Program-made: the position numbers and the translations under genes
The notes under the pieces: generated by a model
What the model was told of the DNA's origin: nothing
Database searches by the model: none
The model's input: only the letters and a program-made list of their open reading frames with translations
Part shown: piece after piece, positions 31,901 through 34,701 of the stretch
How positions within the stretch are numbered: the first letter of the stretch is position 1
Layout: each line of letters starts with the position of its first letter
Origin: an uncultured Prevotellaceae bacterium
GTDB lineage: Bacteria; Bacteroidota; Bacteroidia; Bacteroidales; Bacteroidaceae
Reading direction: 5' to 3'
NCBI GenBank assembly: GCA_900314755.1
Contig: OMWH01000025.1
Span: 1 to 34,701, forward strand
DNA length: 34,701 nt

Positions 31901-33232
31901 CAACGAGGAGAGACGACCGCAGTATTCCGCAAGATATTTGGTTTTCAAGAAGTTTACGAGAAGAAAGACCGCAGTCGACATACTCATCACGCTATCGACG
32001 CATTGACTCTCTCGATGATTCCATATGGACCAAGACGAGAAAGAATGATGGAATTGTGGTATCAGATACAGGAGTCTCATAGGTTCGAGAACTATGACAC
32101 AGAAAGACAACTGAAGGACAAACTTGACAGAGAAGTTAGTCTTTGTGGTTTAGGGAATTACTCCCCTACTGAAATTGTAAAGTACATTGAGAAAACAACC
32201 TTGGTACGTAACGATGCCACCAACAATGCGCTTACAAAGAATATCAAGCGCTTCCGAGTGAGGGGTAAAGTTGTACCATTGCGTGACAAGTATGGAAATG
32301 TGATATATGAGAAAACTTCTAAAGGTATCAAACGTGTAAAAGCGAAGTACGTCTCTCAGGGAAATTCTATTCGTGGGGCTATACACGACCAATCGTTCTA
32401 TGGCAAGATAGAGAAATGGAAGAACGGCAAAAATCATGAAATTGAAGAGGTATTTGTCATCCGCAAAAAAATTGAGTTTAAGTCTGGAGATAAAGGCAAA
32501 GGGTTTAAATCATGGGATGATCTTAAGGCTCAAATGGTAGATAAGAAACTATTTGATAAGTTTGAAGAGAAAGAGAAAGATTTCAAAAAAGCATGTGATG
32601 AGGGCATCCATATCTGCATTGCTGAGAATGGCGAGCGTAGAATGGTCCGAGTCAGACGTGTACGATGCATTGCTAAAAAAGCGCAACCGTTGAAAAAGCA
32701 CATTTTTCAACCACGAAAAGATAATAAGGAAAGATTCTACTATGTATCTTCACACGGTGAGGCTTATGGCATATTTGAATACAAGAGCGATGAAGGCAAA
32801 ATACTATATGAATCAGATAGCCTATTTACCTTATCAACAAAGATGAAAAATGGTGAAATGAAAGAAATACCATGTCCTCAGCATATTATACGTACTGGAA
32901 AAAGATTTATTCACACCAGAACTATACGGAAGGGAGATAGCATTCTGATTTACCCTGAAGAGGAAAAACCTGAAGATCAGTATAAGCTTAATACTGCTAT
33001 ATTGTCCAATAGATTATATAGGGTTGATAGCATAGAGTTAGATAAACGGATTAATTTAGTCAGGCACTTTCGGGGAAGCATGCCTAAAGGAAAAGCAATA
33101 AAGAAAGATGCAGACTATAACAATTTACCAGAGGCAATACGACCTACGCTGTCGGACAAACTTCATTTCTTGCTTTTTGGAACTGATTTTGACATCCTTA
33201 ATGGAAAGATTGTCCCGTTGAAAAACGATTAG
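28955..33232 (+). CDS. cas9: CRISPR-associated endonuclease Cas9 (type II, probably II-C)
   Basis: Cas9 is the RNA-guided nuclease that cuts DNA matching a spacer, using a crRNA:tracrRNA pair. The 1425 residues start with RuvC-I ILAFDPGTNSLG (catalytic Asp8). An Arg-rich bridge helix lies at about 48-75. RuvC-II has IENAREG with Glu725. The HNH domain has VDHILP (Asp838, His839), Asn853 and Asn862, and RuvC-III has HHAIDAL (His1012, Asp1015). All nuclease residues are present, so it should be active. The size and the lack of csn2 suggest II-C in its long Bacteroidetes form. Unusually, no cas1 or cas2 is adjacent. The divergent tracrRNA is directly upstream and the array is downstream. The start region is A-rich with no Shine-Dalgarno motif, as is normal in this phylum. 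Confidence 0.97.
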   Translation: MTKILAFDPGTNSLGMVCRDTMNDNLMEQITSGVDIIRDNTERDKRGRHSSAASQRRSFRNARTRYRSVKRRKQATLKLLIKHNCCPLDMESLNKWRFDDDEKGYDRTFPVHNEEFMKWINFKFIIDGEEVKSVYRLREILVTKPLDFSRPESWLMLGRAIYSIAVRRGFKSSRLANSEINDEEDEEGVDLQKSEEELFSGLKQYMKEHNCKTVGAAFARMERVDKIRIRANNDYKPIRSKLKEEIEEIFKVQKRDTNSELYKGLMSEKKHEGTIFYKNPLKSQKGKVEYCTLEPRRRRCPKSHPANEFNTAWQLLNNIKIKRNGLWENITLDIRHKIFNELFVSNEKHFDFVKIREMLQNEYQIQLEYKESINYSDNKSIHGCPIIYYLQKILGPSWETERISGTNKHLKHAQRRKKLFNKEDKRSIEEYTETEGHLTEYTYEDIWHICYESDEKQFVKDFAKNVLCLSPSKVISMGALWEDIQDGYAKLSLCALKKINPFLAKGYKYSEAVMLANLPTIMGDTFFQQNEQEIIGLMDKERAAILSKNRIYDITNKLISDYKSLKLEGFAFAERADHDYILQDDDIEDVKKACAENFGKEWDALTDNQQSAIITHVKELYQKFFFSKERDYCKRINLADAVKAALAEKYPFLTKKKLKKLYHHSDNSYYPAAHTNENGILQLGNPARGNLKNPTVLKVLYKIKENVNKLLISGDIDADTIIVIENAREGLNDFNMRWAIEEYGKKREKENKAIEDALTDLATEFQLTLPKGCVSVARLALYQNRDFTPYNPNEPRRLYDKLCENYKLWLRQGFFDFYTGHPITLAQLFSPDNLVEVDHILPVSKSFDDSISNKVLSSTRYNRTIKGTKLPCELPNYNIDTAEGTPIIHRIQDIERKVKYLENKVIYWKSRSSRATNPESKNWAIKQCHLWQMEYDEWNQLLTNLTTREITPSFRHNQLNDTRIISKYAYHYLKSVFGRVVVQRGETTAVFRKIFGFQEVYEKKDRSRHTHHAIDALTLSMIPYGPRRERMMELWYQIQESHRFENYDTERQLKDKLDREVSLCGLGNYSPTEIVKYIEKTTLVRNDATNNALTKNIKRFRVRGKVVPLRDKYGNVIYEKTSKGIKRVKAKYVSQGNSIRGAIHDQSFYGKIEKWKNGKNHEIEEVFVIRKKIEFKSGDKGKGFKSWDDLKAQMVDKKLFDKFEEKEKDFKKACDEGIHICIAENGERRMVRVRRVRCIAKKAQPLKKHIFQPRKDNKERFYYVSSHGEAYGIFEYKSDEGKILYESDSLFTLSTKMKNGEMKEIPCPQHIIRTGKRFIHTRTIRKGDSILIYPEEEKPEDQYKLNTAILSNRLYRVDSIELDKRINLVRHFRGSMPKGKAIKKDADYNNLPEAIRPTLSDKLHFLLFGTDFDILNGKIVPLKND

Positions 33233-33238
33233 AAACAA

Positions 33239-33265
33239 GAAATCCCGCCTTATTAGCGGGATTTC
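33239..33265. terminator. Terminator between cas9 and the array (works for both strands)
   Basis: GAAATCCCGC (33239-33248), a 7-nt loop and GCGGGATTTC (33256-33265) form a perfect 10-bp stem six bases after the cas9 stop. It is T-rich on both sides, so it could also end the minus-strand array transcript. Confidence 0.8.
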
Positions 33266-33339
33266 TGCTATCAATAAACAACTTTGTATTTGTGAATAAT
33301 CAATTATCATATTGTTTTTCTGAAACTTATAATAATTCT

Positions 33340-33688
33340 GTTTTTTCTGATAATTAAAGATACCATTTTGAAGCCTATTCACAACGACGGAGCATCCATT
33401 CCTTTCAACAAATGGTTTTTTTCTGATAATTAAAGATACCATTTTGAAGCCTATTCACAACGTTAGCCTTGTCGATAGCCAGCTTGTCTTCGTTTTTTCT
33501 GATAATTAAAGATACCATTTTGAAGCCTATTCACAACTAAAGTTCTATATCCTTGTTAAGAGATATGGTTTTTTCTGATAATTAAAGATACCATTTTGAA
33601 GCCTATTCACAACACGAATACATGGTGAGAATGCCACTATTAGTTGTTTCTGATAATTAAAGATACCATTTTGAAGTCGATGTCACAT
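33340..33688 (-). CRISPR. CRISPR array, five 46-bp repeats and four spacers
   Basis: Repeats begin at 33340, 33416, 33492, 33568 and about 33643, with a strict 76-bp period for the first four. Spacers (33386-33415, 33462-33491, 33538-33567, 33614-33642) are 30, 30, 30 and 29 nt. Four repeats are almost identical; the fifth (right end) has one T-run change and a degenerate last dozen bases on the plus strand. Because the tracrRNA anti-repeat is on the minus strand, the functional crRNA must also be read from the minus strand, where the repeat starts GTTGTGAATAGG. This fits the 46-47-bp repeats known for Bacteroidetes type II loci. The array stops 107 bases after the cas9 stop. The 33266-33339 stretch is AT-rich and holds a partial repeat-like piece (GTTTTTCTGA near 33314). 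Confidence 0.97.
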
Positions 33689-33730
33689 AAAAGTCAAAGA
33701 GCAATCCGCATCAATCATGCATTAATGTTG

Positions 33731-33760
33731 CAAAGATACAACATTTTATCGAATTACAAA
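33731..33760 (-). promoter_or_regulatory. Likely pre-crRNA promoter
   Basis: On the minus strand TTTG (33760-33757), an 18-nt gap and TATCTTTG (33738-33731) approximate the consensus; the gap is one base short. Transcription would start near 33725 and read into the degenerate end repeat and then the array. Confidence 0.6.
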
Positions 33761-33869
33761 CGAGAGCACAACAGAATTTGTTAGAAAACGACTCAATTTA
33801 TAAGATTTTTGGCAATAATGGTCAATTCCTGCTGATTTCTTTTGTAATTTTGCTCATAAATTACTCATA

Positions 33870-34082
33870 ATGTTCTCAAATATGGATAAGTTTATCATTA
33901 CAACAACGCCGACAATAGAAAGGCGTCCTATCAAGGCATATCTTGGGGCTATTAACGTGAACGTGGTCATTGGTACCAACTTCTACTCGGACTTCGCCGC
34001 ATTGTTTACTGATGTATTTGGCTGCAATTCTTGTACGGAAGATGGATGCCATGTACAGAGGGTAAAGAAGTTGAGACCTTAG
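33870..34082 (+). pseudogene. YbjQ (UPF0145/heavy-metal-binding) family remnant
   Basis: The first 45 residues from Met5 (MDKFIITTTPTIERRPIKAY, then LGAINVNVVIGTNF) match the start of YbjQ-type proteins, normally about 105-110 residues. After VFG the reading frame turns to unrelated CNSCTEDGCHVQRVKKLRP and stops. The +1 frame at 34036-34059 reads RKMDAMYR, which is the expected continuation (family: a conserved YxRKMDAMYRE-type stretch). A frameshift near 34020-34035 is therefore likely, and the C-terminal part seems lost. Whether a short product is made is unknown. Confidence 0.65.
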
Positions 34083-34126
34083 TGAGACAGATAGACATTA
34101 ATTAATCATTATTGTCAATCCCAAAT

Positions 34127-34237
34127 AGAAATTCAAAGAACACTTACGGATTTCGCAAAAACATATAACCTTATAACATGATGTGGCTCAAATGCCCTTG
34201 TACAAAGGGATTGAGCCATGTTACATGTTGCTCAAAC
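34127..34237. repeat. Direct repeat, copy 1 (111 bp)
   Basis: This copy and 34531-34641 align without gaps, with four mismatches in 111 bp, offset 404. Each contains an ACATATAACCTTATAACATG stretch and a hairpin; here GGCTCAA (34185-34191) pairs with TTGAGCC (34211-34217) around CCCTT/AAGGG. Copy 1 includes the start of the following open frame. Confidence 0.85.
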
Positions 34238-34395
34238 GCGTACCCAGCGGGACATTTTTTGTATATAGACATGAGATATACCAAACAAGCAATGACGCTG
34301 GCACAGCAGTTCTTGTCGGAAGCCCCGACGCATACGGTATGAACAAGAACCTCTCAAGTGAAGAGGTGCTCTTTGGCTGGCAAGAACTGGAGTAA
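34183..34395 (+). CDS. Short hypothetical protein starting inside the direct repeat
   Basis: The frame has 70 codons, beginning with GTG 34183 (later ATG starts at 34192 and 34225). The part after MLLK is specific to this copy and reads KRVPSGTFFVYRHEIYQTSN, then AGTAVLVGSPDAYGMN, a plausible small beta-rich domain. A terminator-like hairpin follows 17 bases after the stop, supporting a real transcript. The second repeat copy encodes the same first 19 residues but stops soon after. I do not recognise a family. Confidence 0.45.
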   Translation: MAQMPLYKGIEPCYMLLKRVPSGTFFVYRHEIYQTSNDAGTAVLVGSPDAYGMNKNLSSEEVLFGWQELE

Positions 34396-34411
34396 ACGAC
34401 CATACTATATG

Positions 34412-34453
34412 AAAATACGACTGGCGGAATGAAAAATCTGCCAGTCGTATTTT
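34412..34453 (+). terminator. Terminator hairpin after the short hypothetical gene
   Basis: A 14-bp perfect stem (34412-34425 with 34440-34453, core AATACGACTGGC) encloses a 14-nt loop and ends in T residues. A second 7-bp hairpin ATTCCGA-TGC-TCGGAAT (34456-34472) follows. The sequence of the first arm and loop also forms part of the dispersed repeat. Confidence 0.75.
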
Positions 34454-34524
34454 TTATTCCGATGCTCGGAATAAAAATTATGATACTCGTATTACTTAAT
34501 AAGTTACTCGTATTGTTTAATAAG
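34414..34524. repeat. Intergenic repeat element with two 21-bp tandem units (right copy)
   Basis: Two units of ATACTCGTATT, four variable bases and AATAAG (34483-34503, 34504-34524, the second starting TT) match the reverse complement of the left copy at 100-141. The shared arm AATACGACTG (34414-34423) and the GGAATGAAAAATCTG stretch (34426-34440) match the left tail 142-168, but a hairpin-rich insert (about 34441-34482) separates the parts here. Confidence 0.75.
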
Positions 34525-34530
34525 AGTATC

Positions 34531-34641
34531 AGAAATTCAAAGAACACTTACGAATTTCGCAAAAACATATAACCTTATAACATGATGTGACTCAATTGCC
34601 CATGTACAAAGGGATTGAGCCATGTTACATGTTGCTCAAAC
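34531..34641. repeat. Direct repeat, copy 2 (111 bp)
   Basis: This is the second copy of 34127-34237 with four differences. It is followed by a different tail. Its frame from 34587 gives the same first residues as the neighbouring short protein and ends at HVTYM. Confidence 0.85.
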
Positions 34642-34701
34642 ATGTAACATACATGTAACATACATATAACATTTTGGTGAGAAGTATGTTATATGTATGT
34701 T
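34641..34701. repeat. 11-bp tandem units and inverted repeat at the window edge
   Basis: CATGTAACATA occurs twice (34641-34651, 34652-34662) and then as CATATAACATT. The stretch AACATACATATAACAT (34657-34672) is perfectly complementary to 34686-34701 across a 13-nt loop. The structure runs to the last base, so its full extent is unknown. A further hairpin pairs 34622-34631 with 34641-34650. Confidence 0.7.

Noticed and set aside
33125-33442. 105-codon minus-strand frame across the cas9 end and first repeats
   Set aside because: It consists of cas9 antisense and CRISPR repeat sequence.
100-34524. Whole window as one integrative element bounded by inverted repeats
   Set aside because: Core genes such as uvrB, purC, rpoZ and bamD fill the middle and no integrase or att site is seen.
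1-34701. tRNA, rRNA, integrase or transposase genes
   Set aside because: None could be recognised by eye on either strand.

Overview
The window looks like a chromosomal segment of a Bacteroidales bacterium, most likely Prevotella or a close relative. The reasons are the Bacteroidetes-type promoter (TTTG, 19-20 nt gap, TAnnTTTG) in front of many genes, A-rich rather than Shine-Dalgarno-rich start regions, and lineage-typical families: DUF4293, DUF4468, the Bacteroidetes RpoZ form, a Porin_10-like protein and PurM of 388 residues. The genus is an inference; no rRNA or tRNA gene was seen.

Left part (1-6651, mostly minus strand): an apparent DNA modification/restriction cluster. It holds an MmeI-like adenine methyltransferase, an SF2 helicase, a short protein and a GIY-YIG nuclease. 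The last three are tightly coupled by TAATG and ATGA overlaps. A toxin-antitoxin remnant, with an intact antitoxin-like gene and a vapC gutted by an internal deletion, sits on the other strand between the methyltransferase and helicase genes.

Middle part (6652-25886): housekeeping genes. A 6S-like rod-shaped RNA on the minus strand diverges from phoH-purC-menG-aroE, a TPM/Gly-rich membrane protein, lemA and purM. A large symmetrical hairpin separates these from the convergent bamD-rpoZ-DUF4293 operon. uvrB, DUF4468, a small membrane protein and a large porin-like protein follow. Next come an HD hydrolase divergent from menA, a small membrane protein, an RluA-type pseudouridine synthase and a large secreted CotH-family protein. 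The two menaquinone genes (menG, menA) and two purine genes (purC, purM) are dispersed.

Right part (25887-34701): accessory DNA. It starts with a candidate ~70-nt small RNA, then two unrecognised minus-strand genes, one with an HExxH zinc-protease-like motif, and a HTH regulator with a CxxC tail. After these comes a compact type II (probably II-C) CRISPR locus: tracrRNA on the minus strand, cas9 on the plus strand (1425 aa, all nuclease residues present), and a five-repeat array with 46-nt repeats and 29-30-nt spacers. The array appears to be read on the minus strand back toward cas9. The anti-repeat, a perfect TTTG-N20-TAAATTTG promoter and a terminator for the tracrRNA are all readable. No cas1, cas2 or csn2 lies in the window, so the locus looks able to interfere but not to acquire spacers on its own. 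Beyond the array lie a frameshifted YbjQ-like remnant, a 111-bp direct repeat, and a 21-bp tandem repeat element that recurs in inverted orientation at the far left end of the window.
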